Below are positions 25,883 to 34,751 of a stretch of 64,000 nucleotides of DNA, one piece after another (position 1 is the first letter of the stretch; each line of letters starts with the position of its first letter). The notes beneath the pieces are model-generated. The model searched no databases. It worked only from the letters and a program-made list of their open reading frames with translations, and was not told where the DNA came from. This DNA comes from an uncultured Lactobacillus sp. (GTDB lineage Bacteria > Bacillota > Bacilli > Lactobacillales > Lactobacillaceae). The position numbers were made by a program, and so were the translations under genes. The DNA lies in NCBI GenBank assembly GCA_910589675.1, contig CAJUTO010000002.1, positions 62,001 through 126,000 of the forward strand. Reading direction: 5' to 3'.

Positions 25883-27046
25883 TTATTCAGTTACCGTATT
25901 TTGTTTCTTAATGTAGTAATTCAAAATGAACGGTGAAATTACTGTTGTGACAATGATTACCAAGATCAAGCTGGAATAAATATCTTCAGGGAAAAGATGA
26001 TGATTAATTCCAATCTGGGCCACAATCAATGCCACTTCCCCTCGAGATACCATCCCTGCACCAACAATATTTCCTTCACCCTTGCTAAAGCCGAAGAGCT
26101 CGCTAGAATACTTTCCAGCCCAGAATTTTGAAAGAAGTGCCAGTACAGTCATCACGATAATAAACCAAATATCCTTCACAAAGCTGGCGAAGGTCATCGA
26201 AAGGCCAATATCGGCAAAGAATACTGGAATAAAAATTGAATATCCAATTGCAGAAACAGAAGAATTAACTTCTTTATATTGAGGTGTTTGGCGAATTGCT
26301 AATCCCCCAAAGAAAGCCCCTACTACTGCACTTAAGCCAACAAAGTCTGCAGCCCAAGCCATTGCCAGTGCTAGAACGAGGGATGCGATAACTACAGAAT
26401 AGTTAACATCTAACTTTTCTGCTGTCTTCATGAAGTATGGCGCGATAAATTTATAAATTACCCAAACAGCACCGAAGTAAACTACTTCAATTAAAAGATT
26501 TAAGAAGAAGTTATCAGTTAAGCCACTTTTACCTCCTTCGTGGCTGAATGTGGTGAATAAACTAAGTACAATCACCGCCAAAATATCGTCGACAACGGCT
26601 GCTCCTAAGATAGCCGTTCCTGCGCGCGTGTGCAACTGATTAGCTTCCTGGAGAACTACCACCGAAATTGAAACGCTGGTTGCAGAAAAAACAATTCCAA
26701 TAAACAGCGCTTCAAGTGGCTTCATGCCAAAGGCATAACTAGCTAAGCCCGCAAATATCACTGGTAAAATTACCCCGACACTGGCAACGGTAAAGCTTAA
26801 CTTGAAGTATTTTTTCAATAAATCAAGATCACTCTCAAGTCCAGCTAAAAACATCAGCAAAATGACACCAAATTCGGAAAATAAACTTACGATATCGTTA
26901 GGTTTTACCCAATTTAAAATTGCAGGTCCTAAGACGATTCCTGATAATAATTGTCCGATTACTGCTGGCATATTTAACCGAGAAAATAATTGTCCCAGTA
27001 AAGTTGTTGTCAGCAGAATAAGAATTAATTCTCCTAAAAATTCCAT
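25883..27046 (-). CDS. Na+(K+)/H+ antiporter, CPA2 family (NapA/KefB-like)
   Basis: A 387-residue membrane protein with about 12 helices. It has the CPA2 blocks LLSGIVLGPAILNWV, FSEFGVILLMFLAGLESDLD and the AAVVDDILAVIVLS unit-cell motif with paired aspartates used for ion exchange. No C-terminal RCK domain is present. It lies downstream of a metal ATPase gene in the same direction, separated by a 145-base leader with two strong hairpins. The ion (Na+ or K+) is not decidable here. Confidence 0.9.
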   Translation of the reverse strand: MEFLGELILILLTTTLLGQLFSRLNMPAVIGQLLSGIVLGPAILNWVKPNDIVSLFSEFGVILLMFLAGLESDLDLLKKYFKLSFTVASVGVILPVIFAGLASYAFGMKPLEALFIGIVFSATSVSISVVVLQEANQLHTRAGTAILGAAVVDDILAVIVLSLFTTFSHEGGKSGLTDNFFLNLLIEVVYFGAVWVIYKFIAPYFMKTAEKLDVNYSVVIASLVLALAMAWAADFVGLSAVVGAFFGGLAIRQTPQYKEVNSSVSAIGYSIFIPVFFADIGLSMTFASFVKDIWFIIVMTVLALLSKFWAGKYSSELFGFSKGEGNIVGAGMVSRGEVALIVAQIGINHHLFPEDIYSSLILVIIVTTVISPFILNYYIKKQNTVTE

Positions 27047-27067
27047 TCAAAACCTCTTTTCTGAAAA

Positions 27068-27126
27068 AAAGAAAAAGCCTTCAAGTTGCCTTTTGACCCA
27101 AAAAGGCGAATTCTTGAAAGCTTTTC
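27068..27126 (-). terminator. Terminator/attenuator before antiporter gene
   Basis: On the minus strand an outer stem (AAAAGC-TTCAAG / CTTGAAGGCTTTTT) encloses a perfect GCCTTTT / AAAAGGC stem and is followed by a long T-rich run, ending only about 20 bases before the antiporter start. It either ends the ATPase transcript or attenuates the antiporter. A second hairpin, ACCACTAAAA / TTTTAGTGGT (27133-27172), precedes it. Confidence 0.7.
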
Positions 27127-27191
27127 AACTCCAACCACTAAAAATAATTTAATTAGTACATATTTTAGTGGTTTTTAGATTTTCATGCAAC

Positions 27192-29021
27192 TTAACTTTG
27201 TTCTTTTTCACCAAGTTCTTTGCTGCTGGGCTTAGTCTTAGCAAGTAGTGCTAAACAGATAGTGATTAAATCGACGACTTCCTGAAGAATAGCACCTAAG
27301 AAGGCCGGAATAATACCAGTTGCAGCGATAATTTCTAGAATAATAACGATACAGATCGCAGTTAAAACATCAATGTTGGCAACGCGCATCGTATGTTTAC
27401 CAATGGCAACGGCGTCATTGATTTTACTTAAATCGTTAACCATAATAACGGCGTCAGCACTTTCACTAGCAGCAGTAGCACCTTGTGCACCCATGGCGAT
27501 TCCGACATCTGCGGCGGTCAAACTTGGAGCATCATTTACACCATCACCAGTCATGACAACTGGACGCAAGTCTTTAGGAACATCGCGAATAGCTTGAATT
27601 TTTTGCTTAGGAAGTAAATCTGACTTTACTTCAGTTACACCAGCAAGTTTAGCAATCTTTTGAGCAACTTCGCTATGGTCACCGGTAAGCATCATAATTT
27701 GCTTAGCTCCTTGACGGCGTAGGCGTGCAATTGTTTCTGGAGTTTCAGGACGAATCTTGTCTTGGAAGGTGATGTAGCCAGCAAATTTTCCATCAATAGA
27801 AACATAAATTGCTGTAGCATTAACATTAATTTTCTCATGCTTTGGTGCAACAAAGCCTAATTTACCAACTTTGACGGTTTTACCATCTACTGTTCCTTCT
27901 ACACCTTGGGAAGTAGTTTCAGTTAAATGACTAACTGGTAAGATTTTATCTTTAGGAGTGTTGTCAACAAGTGAAGTAGCGATGATGTGGCTAGATTGTT
28001 GTTCTGCACTAGCAGCTAAAGATTGAATTTCATCTTTGGTAAAGCCTTCTGCAGGAATAATATCACTGATTTCAAGCTTGTTTTGAGTTAAGGTACCAGT
28101 CTTATCAAAGGCAAAAGTCTTGGCACGTGATAACTTTTCAAGAGTTGTTCCGGATTTAACAATAATATGATTGCGTGACATTGCGCTCATTCCAGAAACT
28201 AGGGCTACTGGAGCAGCAATTAGAAGGGGACAAGGAGAGGCCACAACCATAACTTCCGCAAAACGAGTGAAATTCCAGCCTCCCATAGCCATCGCAATAA
28301 TTCCTATTACCAGGGAAATAATAGTAAATGGCACGGCATAACGATCAGCCATCTTAACGAATTTTGCAGGTTTAGCTTCAGAAGATTTAACTAAAGCAAC
28401 AATTGATTGATATTCAGAATCTTTTGCCAGTTTAGTAACTTCCATTTCTACGGCTACATCCCCGTTGATCGATCCAGACATTAGATCGTCCCCAGGCTTC
28501 TTTGTAACTGGTACGGATTCACCAGTAAGTGAAGATTGATCAAAGCTGGAAGTACCTTTAATGATTTTACCGTCAACAGGAACTTGCTCACCAGGCTTAA
28601 CAATTACGTGGTCGCCAATCTTTAAATCATCTACATTAGTTTGTACTAGTTCGCCATTGACAAGCTTATTCGCAGTTCTAGGAGTGTTGTCAAGAAGTGA
28701 ACGTAGCTCCTTGTCAGCTTGACTGGTTGCATAATCTTCAAGTGATTCTCCACCTGTAAACATAACCAAAATCATCCAAGCTGCCCAGTAGTCACGAATA
28801 ACCATGGTAGAAACGATCGCAATAATTGCTAAGATATCGACGCCCCATCGACCCTTACGGATATCACCGATCATTTCGATTGCCATGGTGATAGCAGTAT
28901 AAATTCCGATAATATCAATTAGAACTTCTGCCACAATAGGTTGATTAAAACCAAATGCGGAAATAGCTCCAATAATACCCACTAGGAGCACTACAATAAA
29001 TTTCCATTGGTGCTTGAGCAT
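27192..29021 (-). CDS. P1B-type heavy-metal P-type ATPase with SPC metal motif
   Basis: A 609-residue transporter without an N-terminal metal-binding domain. Visible are the TGES actuator motif, the membrane motif SPCPLLIAAP (about residue 262), phosphorylation site DKTGTLT (about 304), TGDHSEVA and GDGVNDAPSL hinge motifs. The SPC triplet, in place of CPC, is found in Co2+/Fe2+/Zn2+ exporters of the P1B-4 type; the ion is inferred. GGAGGG precedes the ATG. A partial match to the MerR palindrome lies in its leader (29046-29060). Confidence 0.9.
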   Translation of the reverse strand: MLKHQWKFIVVLLVGIIGAISAFGFNQPIVAEVLIDIIGIYTAITMAIEMIGDIRKGRWGVDILAIIAIVSTMVIRDYWAAWMILVMFTGGESLEDYATSQADKELRSLLDNTPRTANKLVNGELVQTNVDDLKIGDHVIVKPGEQVPVDGKIIKGTSSFDQSSLTGESVPVTKKPGDDLMSGSINGDVAVEMEVTKLAKDSEYQSIVALVKSSEAKPAKFVKMADRYAVPFTIISLVIGIIAMAMGGWNFTRFAEVMVVASPCPLLIAAPVALVSGMSAMSRNHIIVKSGTTLEKLSRAKTFAFDKTGTLTQNKLEISDIIPAEGFTKDEIQSLAASAEQQSSHIIATSLVDNTPKDKILPVSHLTETTSQGVEGTVDGKTVKVGKLGFVAPKHEKINVNATAIYVSIDGKFAGYITFQDKIRPETPETIARLRRQGAKQIMMLTGDHSEVAQKIAKLAGVTEVKSDLLPKQKIQAIRDVPKDLRPVVMTGDGVNDAPSLTAADVGIAMGAQGATAASESADAVIMVNDLSKINDAVAIGKHTMRVANIDVLTAICIVIILEIIAATGIIPAFLGAILQEVVDLITICLALLAKTKPSSKELGEKEQS

Positions 29022-29117
29022 AATTTTCCCTCCAAAAATCTAGAAATAACGTAACATTACTAGACCAATTTTAGCACGCTTTTTATAAAAGTAAATTATA
29101 ATCATTCTAATTTAGAA

Positions 29118-29146
29118 AAAGCAGTCTCCATTTTAGAAACTGCTAC
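29118..29146 (-). terminator. Terminator of CBS protein gene
   Basis: AGCAGT / ACTGCT hairpin (29120-29144) followed on the minus strand by T5, overlapping the end of the CBS gene. Confidence 0.7.
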
Positions 29147-29646
29147 TTGGTATTAATTAAACTTTGAGAATTTGTGTCTTTGATTTCCTGAACCTGATAA
29201 TGATTATCATAAGTATGAACTACATAGTTGAAAGCTTTGATCCATTCACGTCGGGTTAATAATCCTTGAAATATTCCACGATCATCTACTACAGGAAGAA
29301 AGGCGTTGTCGACTAATAAATGAAGTTGGGTTTCAAGAGTAGTTTGAACAAAATTAATCTTGTCAAAATCTGTTTGCATCACATCTTGAACTTTCAATTC
29401 ATTTAATGGATCTATTGAAATTTTGTCTACTTTCAACATTTCATCGGTAATCATTGCTAAGCTCAACAAGCCAACTACTTTTCGATCTTTATCAAGGACG
29501 GGTATTTTCGAATATTTGACTTTTGTCAAAATTAAAAAGGCATGATAAAGGGGATTGTCTGCTTGAACAAATGCAATTCGACTGGCTGGAATTAAAAAAG
29601 AGCCAGATTTTTCTTCAATTAAATGTTGGATTGACGGTGAAAACAT
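29143..29646 (-). CDS. CBS-pair domain protein
   Basis: A 167-residue cytoplasmic protein made of two CBS motifs (about 15-70 and 75-135; KIPVLDKDRKVVGLLSLAMI and FLPVVDDRGIFQGLLTRREWI). It resembles CbpB/YkuL-type proteins, which bind c-di-AMP or adenine nucleotides. The start is the ATG at 29646, 7 bases after GCGAGG; the 7-residue upstream extension contains that site. Single-gene unit. Confidence 0.85.
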   Translation of the reverse strand: MFSPSIQHLIEEKSGSFLIPASRIAFVQADNPLYHAFLILTKVKYSKIPVLDKDRKVVGLLSLAMITDEMLKVDKISIDPLNELKVQDVMQTDFDKINFVQTTLETQLHLLVDNAFLPVVDDRGIFQGLLTRREWIKAFNYVVHTYDNHYQVQEIKDTNSQSLINTK

Positions 29647-29703
29647 AAAAATGCCTCGCTTTCTCATTTCAGTATACAGGTTAAAATATCTAGAAAAAAG
29701 GAA

Positions 29704-29728
29704 AAGACCTGCAAGTTATGCAGGTCTT
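29704..29728 (+). terminator. Perfect hairpin upstream of first 27-codon ORF
   Basis: AAGACCTGC (29704-29712) / GCAGGTCTT (29720-29728) with a 7-base loop. It is followed by only a weak T run and then by a GGAGGAG ribosome binding site. Confidence 0.5.
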
Positions 29729-29758
29729 ATTAGTTTCATCTACTTTGGAGGAGTAAGA

Positions 29759-29842
29759 ATGAATGAAATAAAAAAGTGGGAGTATGTAACAAGTTCTACC
29801 TCCTTGCTACGATTTATATACTACAGAGAAATTGTGAACTAA
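29759..29842 (+). CDS. Putative 27-residue peptide 1
   Basis: A 27-codon ORF starting MNEIKKWEYV behind an excellent TTTGGAGGAG site (7 bases). A CCTCC inside the ORF (about 29808) could pair with the GGAGG. A diverged copy of its start region (TTTGGAGGAGTAAGAATGAA) precedes a second 27-codon ORF at 30003. No homology is recognised. It lies in the 530-base gap between a CBS gene and a propeller-like protein gene. Confidence 0.4.
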   Translation: MNEIKKWEYVTSSTSLLRFIYYREIVN

Positions 29843-29906
29843 AAATGTTTAAATTCTTATGAAATAGTAAAGAAAGTTATGCGATTTTTTAAAGCAAAAA
29901 AGAAAA

Positions 29907-29967
29907 GCTCACGCAACGCACGTGAGCCGAAAGGGATAGATATGAAATTGACTAGTGAAAGTCAATT
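29907..29967 (+). terminator. Hairpin pair between the two small ORFs
   Basis: GCTCACG / CGTGAGC (29907-29927), then ATTGACT / AGTCAAT (about 29947-29966) followed by TCTTTTT. The second looks like a true intrinsic terminator, ending about 35 bases before the second 27-codon ORF. Confidence 0.55.
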
Positions 29968-30002
29968 CTTTTTATTTTCATTATTTACTTGGAGGAGTAT
30001 GA

Positions 30003-30086
30003 ATGAAAAACAAAAAAGTTGAGTGTAGTAAAATCTCTTTATTTACTACACTTCTATCATACCCCTTATTTGTGAAAAATGTGTGA
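30003..30086 (+). CDS. Putative 27-residue peptide 2
   Basis: A 27-codon ORF starting MKNKKVECSK with a hydrophobic middle (ISLFTTLLSYPLFV), behind an ACTTGGAGGAG site. It has exactly the same length and a similar start region as the ORF at 29759, although the peptides share little sequence. An alternative ORF in another frame (29942-30022, 26 residues, with AAGGGA 5 bases upstream) overlaps it, so which is translated is open. A charged N-terminus plus hydrophobic middle could make it a secreted or membrane peptide. Confidence 0.4.
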   Translation: MKNKKVECSKISLFTTLLSYPLFVKNV

Positions 30087-30197
30087 CGAAATGCTTGGTA
30101 AAATTAATTATTGGTAAATAAGTTTTATGGAATGTTTGATTTAGTTGCGTATAATGTATTGAAAGTATTGGAATAACTAGAGAGGAAGAAAGTTGTC

Positions 30198-31334
30198 TTG
30201 AAGAAAATAGGCAAAATTTTATTTCGCTTATTCTTAATATTGCTCGTCGTGTCAGGGCTTGGACTAGGAGGTTATTATGGTTATCAATGGTGGCAAAACC
30301 AGGAATTACAAAAAGCACGCCCCACGGTAGTCAAAGCAAAAGATGGTACTAATACCAACGCCGCTTGGCATAAACTGCCTGCATATCAAAAAGAACTGCG
30401 TCAGCGCTATTCTTTTATCAATAAGACGGCTAATTATGTCCCCCCAAGAACTTGGGATGGAAAAGATGCAGTTATTCCAGGACTCGTTTCAACTAAAAGC
30501 TATAATTTTGAAACTAAAAAGTGGGATACTGCCGATAGCATGACACCGCAAGGAATTACGGTTGCTGGAAAGTACATCTTGATTACCGCTTATGATGGTG
30601 CACATAAGCATGCTTCAGTTATTTATGTTTTAGATAAAAAAACGGGTAACTATATCAAAACAGTTCAGGTTAAAGGAAAACCTCACTTAGGGGGGATTGC
30701 CTATGATCCAGTTGCGAAGAATATTTGGGTAACCGGGTCGCTTGGTGATAGTTCCGCTTTGATGTCATTTACGTTGAAAACTCTAGAAAAATATAAAGAA
30801 AATGAGCATCTTCCTATTGAATACAATAATCAAATTTCAATTCCTAGTATGGAAAGAGCATCTGCTGTAACTTATTATGATGATCAATTATTTGTGGGAT
30901 TTTTTAATATGTATGGTCACGGTCGAGTTGCAGCCTACTCAATTGCTCGCAGTGGAAAAAATAAGGGCTCAATTACTAATAATGAAATTAGAGCCGTGAC
31001 GGGGGCCGTCGAATGGTCCGACCCTAGTGGTGAAACCTCTATGGATAAACAGATTCAAGGATTGGCTATTTATGACAATAAAATCTTCCTTAGTCAATCT
31101 TATGGAAGTGGAGATTCCAAACTTTATATTTTCCCAACATCTGCATTAAATGCCCTTGATGAAAAAAATGCGGAGCTGGTGATCGATATGCCGCCATATT
31201 TGGAACAAATTACCGCATATAAGGGTCAGCTATTGTGTATTTTTGAATCTGGTTCTAAAATTTATGCTAAGCCTCACATAATGATTATGGATAGAATATT
31301 ATCCTTAAATATTAATGCATTATTTGGTAATTAA
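30198..31334 (+). CDS. Membrane-anchored protein with beta-propeller-like domain
   Basis: A 378-residue protein starting at TTG (30198), 11 bases after GAGAGGAAG; no ATG lies near. An N-terminal helix (about 6-28) anchors an extracellular domain with repeated beta units (GITVAGKYILITAYD, SVIYVLDKKTGNYIKTVQV, GGIAYDPVAKNIWVTG), resembling YncE/SMP-30-type propellers. I do not recognise a named family; a binding or hydrolase role is open. It is followed 14 bases later by a small membrane protein gene, so the two form an operon. Confidence 0.7.
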   Translation: MKKIGKILFRLFLILLVVSGLGLGGYYGYQWWQNQELQKARPTVVKAKDGTNTNAAWHKLPAYQKELRQRYSFINKTANYVPPRTWDGKDAVIPGLVSTKSYNFETKKWDTADSMTPQGITVAGKYILITAYDGAHKHASVIYVLDKKTGNYIKTVQVKGKPHLGGIAYDPVAKNIWVTGSLGDSSALMSFTLKTLEKYKENEHLPIEYNNQISIPSMERASAVTYYDDQLFVGFFNMYGHGRVAAYSIARSGKNKGSITNNEIRAVTGAVEWSDPSGETSMDKQIQGLAIYDNKIFLSQSYGSGDSKLYIFPTSALNALDEKNAELVIDMPPYLEQITAYKGQLLCIFESGSKIYAKPHIMIMDRILSLNINALFGN

Positions 31335-31348
31335 AGAAGGAAGGAATT

Positions 31349-31660
31349 ATGGAAATTCAAAAGTACAACAAAAGACGTCTTTTTTGGTTGCGCTTTTCAG
31401 GCTGGTTCTGTTTATTACCGGCAAGCGTATATTTAGCAATGTTGCAGAACTCTAGCGCACCATATTCTTATATATTTTTAGCTGAATTGGTTATAATCGT
31501 CATTTTTGCGGTATATTTACTATCGACAGCTAAAAGTAGTCATTGGACAAAAGCTGGAAATATAATGAAGTTAATGATTTTTGCAATCATTTTTGTCTCA
31601 TTGGTTATCTTTATTCCACTTTGCTTTGCATACTATAATTGTCGGAAGCAGAGTATGTAA
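31349..31660 (+). CDS. Small membrane protein, three predicted helices
   Basis: A 103-residue hydrophobic protein with helices at about 11-30, 42-60 and 72-95, and a basic N-terminus (KYNKRRLFWLRF). GAAGGAAGG precedes the ATG by 6 bases. It lies in an operon with the propeller-like protein and upstream of the dlt promoter. No family recognised. Confidence 0.65.
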   Translation: MEIQKYNKRRLFWLRFSGWFCLLPASVYLAMLQNSSAPYSYIFLAELVIIVIFAVYLLSTAKSSHWTKAGNIMKLMIFAIIFVSLVIFIPLCFAYYNCRKQSM

Positions 31661-31696
31661 AGCGCTTTTAGTAAAGAGATTAATGTTAATAGTATT

Positions 31697-31724
31697 TTGG
31701 CTAATTGTTTAAATTTGTTAAAAT
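31697..31724 (+). promoter_or_regulatory. dlt operon promoter candidate
   Basis: TTGGCT (31697-31702), 16-base spacer, TAAAAT (31719-31724). The leader to dltX is about 75 bases and contains a GCTACTA / TAGTAGT hairpin (about 31744-31766). Confidence 0.5.
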
Positions 31725-31802
31725 ATTAGGTAAGTGCCTTTTTGCTACTAGTCATTGTAGTAGTATAGGCGTAAGTAAATCTATTGTTACTGAGGGAGAA
31801 AT

Positions 31803-31955
31803 ATGGAAAGAAAACAAAAAGTTGACTCTCGGGGCAAGCAAGTTGGAATGTTTGTTCTGAAGACAATTATTTACTTTGCTATCCTAATGGCTCTAATTTA
31901 TTTGTATGAATACAGTGGTCTTAACTCAGTTCACTTTATTTATAACGAATTCTAA
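31803..31955 (+). CDS. dltX: DltX, teichoic acid D-alanylation accessory peptide
   Basis: A 50-residue single-helix membrane protein at the head of the dlt operon, with a basic N-terminus, one helix (FVLKTIIYFAILMALIYLY) and the conserved C-terminal FIYNEF. DltX peptides are required for D-alanylation, probably carrying the acyl group outside via the C-terminal motif. GAGGGAGAAAT precedes the ATG; dltA starts 15 bases after its stop. Confidence 0.92.
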   Translation: MERKQKVDSRGKQVGMFVLKTIIYFAILMALIYLYEYSGLNSVHFIYNEF

Positions 31956-31970
31956 GGTAGGTGCTATTGG

Positions 31971-33485
31971 ATGATTAAAGATGTAATTAAGAAGATTGAC
32001 GAAATAGCAACAAGCGATCCAGATAGAATCGCTTACGACTATCTTGGTCAAACTAACACATACGGTGATCTTAAGAAGCGTTCAGATGCTTGGGCATATA
32101 AGATTGCTAGTTTGGATATTCCAGATAAAGCTCCAATCATGATTTGGGGTGGCCAAAACTTTGAAATGGTTGCAAGCTTTTTAGGATGTGTTAAGTCAGG
32201 TCATGCTTATATTCCAATCGCTAGTTATTCTAACGCTGAGCGTTTGACCATGATCCAAGATGTGTCTAAGTCAGAAGTAGTTTTAGCAATTGATGAATTG
32301 CCAGATATTGATTTGAATGGTGTTCAAGTTGTTAAGCCTGATGAAGTTGAAGATGGAAATTACGATATTGACGAAAAGAACTTCGTTGAGGATGATAATA
32401 ATTTCTACATTATCTTTACTTCAGGAACTACTGGTAAGCCTAAGGGAGTTCAAATTAGTCATAAGAATTTACTCAGCTTTGTAAACTGGGAATTGACTGA
32501 TTTTGATTTACCTGAAAATCCTAGTTTTTTGGTTCAAGCTCCATATTCATTTGATTTATCAGTAATGAGCCTTTACCCCGCACTTGTTGCCGGTGGAAAA
32601 CTAGTAGTCTTACCACACGATGTAACTCAAAACTTTGCGCAATTGTTTGCTACCTTACCTAAGCTTCAATTCAATGTTTGGGTATCTACGCCATCATTTG
32701 CACAAATGTGTTTCTTAGATAGAACTTTTGACGGTGAACATCACCCAGATTTAACTCACTTCTTGTTCTGTGGAGAAGAATTACCACACAGTGAAGCAGC
32801 AATGCTTAAGAAGAAGTTCCCTAACAGTCATATTTTCAACACTTATGGCCCTACTGAAACTACAGTTGCCGTAACTCAAGTTGAAATTACTGATGAAGTT
32901 CTTGAAAAGTACGATCGTTTACCAATTGGTAGAGCTAAGGAAGACACTAGAATTACTATTGATACTTCCAAAGGTGATAAACCAGGTGAAGGTGAAATTA
33001 TCATTGAAGGTCCTAGTGTTTCTAAGGGTTATATGAATAATCCTGAAAAGACCGAAGCTGCTTTCTTTAAGAAAGATGGCGATAAGTACTTAAGTTATCG
33101 TACTGGGGATGCTGGATTCTTTGATGGCGATATGCTCTTTTACCGTGGAAGAATTGACTTCCAAATTAAATTTAACGGTTACCGAATCGAACTTGAAGAA
33201 ATTAATTTCTATTTAACTAAGAACGATTTAGTTCGTTACGGTGTCGCTGCACCTAAATACAATAAAGACCATACAGTTAAGCAAATTGTGGCTGAAATTG
33301 AATTAAAGGACGGCGTTCGTCGTAAGTATTCAGATGCGGAATTAACTAAATTAATTCGTGAAGATCTTGCTAAAAATGTTATGCCTTATATGATTCCACA
33401 GCGTTATATATATCGGGATGCATTACCAATTTCACAAAACGGTAAAGTGGATATTAAGGCTGTCATTAAGGAGGTTAATAAGTAG
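31971..33485 (+). CDS. dltA: D-alanine--D-alanyl carrier protein ligase
   Basis: A 504-residue adenylating enzyme that activates D-alanine with ATP and loads it on DltC. Core motifs are present: FTSGTTGKPKG (P-loop), NTYGPTETTVAVT, YRTGD, and the C-terminal lysine in SQNGKVDIKAV. Length is standard for DltA. The stop codon shares one base with the GTG of dltB (TAGTG). Confidence 0.96.
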   Translation: MIKDVIKKIDEIATSDPDRIAYDYLGQTNTYGDLKKRSDAWAYKIASLDIPDKAPIMIWGGQNFEMVASFLGCVKSGHAYIPIASYSNAERLTMIQDVSKSEVVLAIDELPDIDLNGVQVVKPDEVEDGNYDIDEKNFVEDDNNFYIIFTSGTTGKPKGVQISHKNLLSFVNWELTDFDLPENPSFLVQAPYSFDLSVMSLYPALVAGGKLVVLPHDVTQNFAQLFATLPKLQFNVWVSTPSFAQMCFLDRTFDGEHHPDLTHFLFCGEELPHSEAAMLKKKFPNSHIFNTYGPTETTVAVTQVEITDEVLEKYDRLPIGRAKEDTRITIDTSKGDKPGEGEIIIEGPSVSKGYMNNPEKTEAAFFKKDGDKYLSYRTGDAGFFDGDMLFYRGRIDFQIKFNGYRIELEEINFYLTKNDLVRYGVAAPKYNKDHTVKQIVAEIELKDGVRRKYSDAELTKLIREDLAKNVMPYMIPQRYIYRDALPISQNGKVDIKAVIKEVNK

Positions 33486-34720
33486 TGAATTTTAATTTCA
33501 TTAACTTACAACCTTATGCAAATCCACAATACTTCATCTATTTGATGATTGCTTTAATTCCAATGATCATTGGTCTTTATCACGGCAAACGTTTTAAGAC
33601 TTATGAAGCAATCTTTTCATTGGTATTCTTGTTCTTAATTTTTGATGGTTCTCACTGGCAACAGGGAATAAATTTATTGGTTTATTTAGTATATGAATTT
33701 GCCATTACTTTCTTTTATCAGAATTATCGTCAAAAAGAGAATAAAACTTGGGTATTTTATTTAGCCGTAATTTTGGCAATTATACCCCTCTCAATAGTTA
33801 AAGTATTGACTGCATTTCCAGTTAATAGTATTCCATTCGTCATTGGATTCTTAGGTATTTCTTACATTACCTTTAAGAATGTCCAAGTAATCATGGAAAT
33901 GCGAGACGGAGCAATTAAAAAGGTTGATCCTCTCACCTATGCAAGATTCTTACTATTCTTCCCTACGATTTCATCAGGTCCTATTGATCGTTATCGTAGA
34001 TTTAAAAAGGACTTTGATAAAGCGCCAAGTAGGGATGAATACATTACTGACTTGCAATTTGCGGTTAGATATTTATTCCAAGGATTCTTGTACAAATTTA
34101 TAATTGGTTGGTTCTTTGGAACATATTGGCTTCCAAAGATCAGCCAAGCCGCACTTCTTGCCGGAAATGCGAATGGTGGTTTGAAGCTTTCATGGTGGGT
34201 TGTAGCTTATATGTACTGCTACAGTATGTATTTGTTCTTTGACTTTGCAGGTTATTCATTATTTGCAGTGTCAATTTCCTACTTCATGGGCATTCATACC
34301 CCAATGAACTTTAATAAGCCATTTATTTCCAAAAACATCAAAGATTTCTGGAATCGTTGGCATATGACACTTTCATTCTGGTTCCGTGACTACATTTACA
34401 TGCGCTTTACTTTCTTTGCAATGAAGAAAAAGCTCTTTAAGAATAGAATCAGATTGTCACAAGTATCATATTTCCTATTATTCTTAATAATGGGATTCTG
34501 GCACGGACTTACGTGGTATTATATTGTGTATGGTATATTTCATGCCACTGCGATCTGTATCAATGATGCATGGCTAAGATTCAAGAAGAAACACAAGGAA
34601 CAAATTCCACACAACAAGTTTACGGAATGGTTCGCTATTTTCTTAACTTTCAATGTGGTATGTTTCAGTTTCTTGATTTTCTCCGGATTTCTTAGCCAAT
34701 TATGGTTCGGATGGCAATAA
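33485..34720 (+). CDS. dltB: DltB, MBOAT-family D-alanyl transfer membrane protein
   Basis: A 411-residue multi-pass membrane O-acyltransferase that passes D-alanine from DltC across the membrane. It shows the MBOAT core ISKNIKDFWNRWHMTLSFWFRDYIY and the catalytic His in FWHGLTWYY. It starts at GTG 33485, overlapping the dltA stop by one base, behind AGGAGG within the dltA end. Confidence 0.95.
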   Translation: MNFNFINLQPYANPQYFIYLMIALIPMIIGLYHGKRFKTYEAIFSLVFLFLIFDGSHWQQGINLLVYLVYEFAITFFYQNYRQKENKTWVFYLAVILAIIPLSIVKVLTAFPVNSIPFVIGFLGISYITFKNVQVIMEMRDGAIKKVDPLTYARFLLFFPTISSGPIDRYRRFKKDFDKAPSRDEYITDLQFAVRYLFQGFLYKFIIGWFFGTYWLPKISQAALLAGNANGGLKLSWWVVAYMYCYSMYLFFDFAGYSLFAVSISYFMGIHTPMNFNKPFISKNIKDFWNRWHMTLSFWFRDYIYMRFTFFAMKKKLFKNRIRLSQVSYFLLFLIMGFWHGLTWYYIVYGIFHATAICINDAWLRFKKKHKEQIPHNKFTEWFAIFLTFNVVCFSFLIFSGFLSQLWFGWQ

Positions 34721-34751
34721 AATATAGTTTAGTGAATAGAGGTTTTTAATT

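Noticed and set aside
30046..30318. 90-codon minus-strand ORF opposite the propeller-like protein start
   Set aside because: Antisense to a supported signal-anchor region and to the second small ORF, without a binding site or family similarity.
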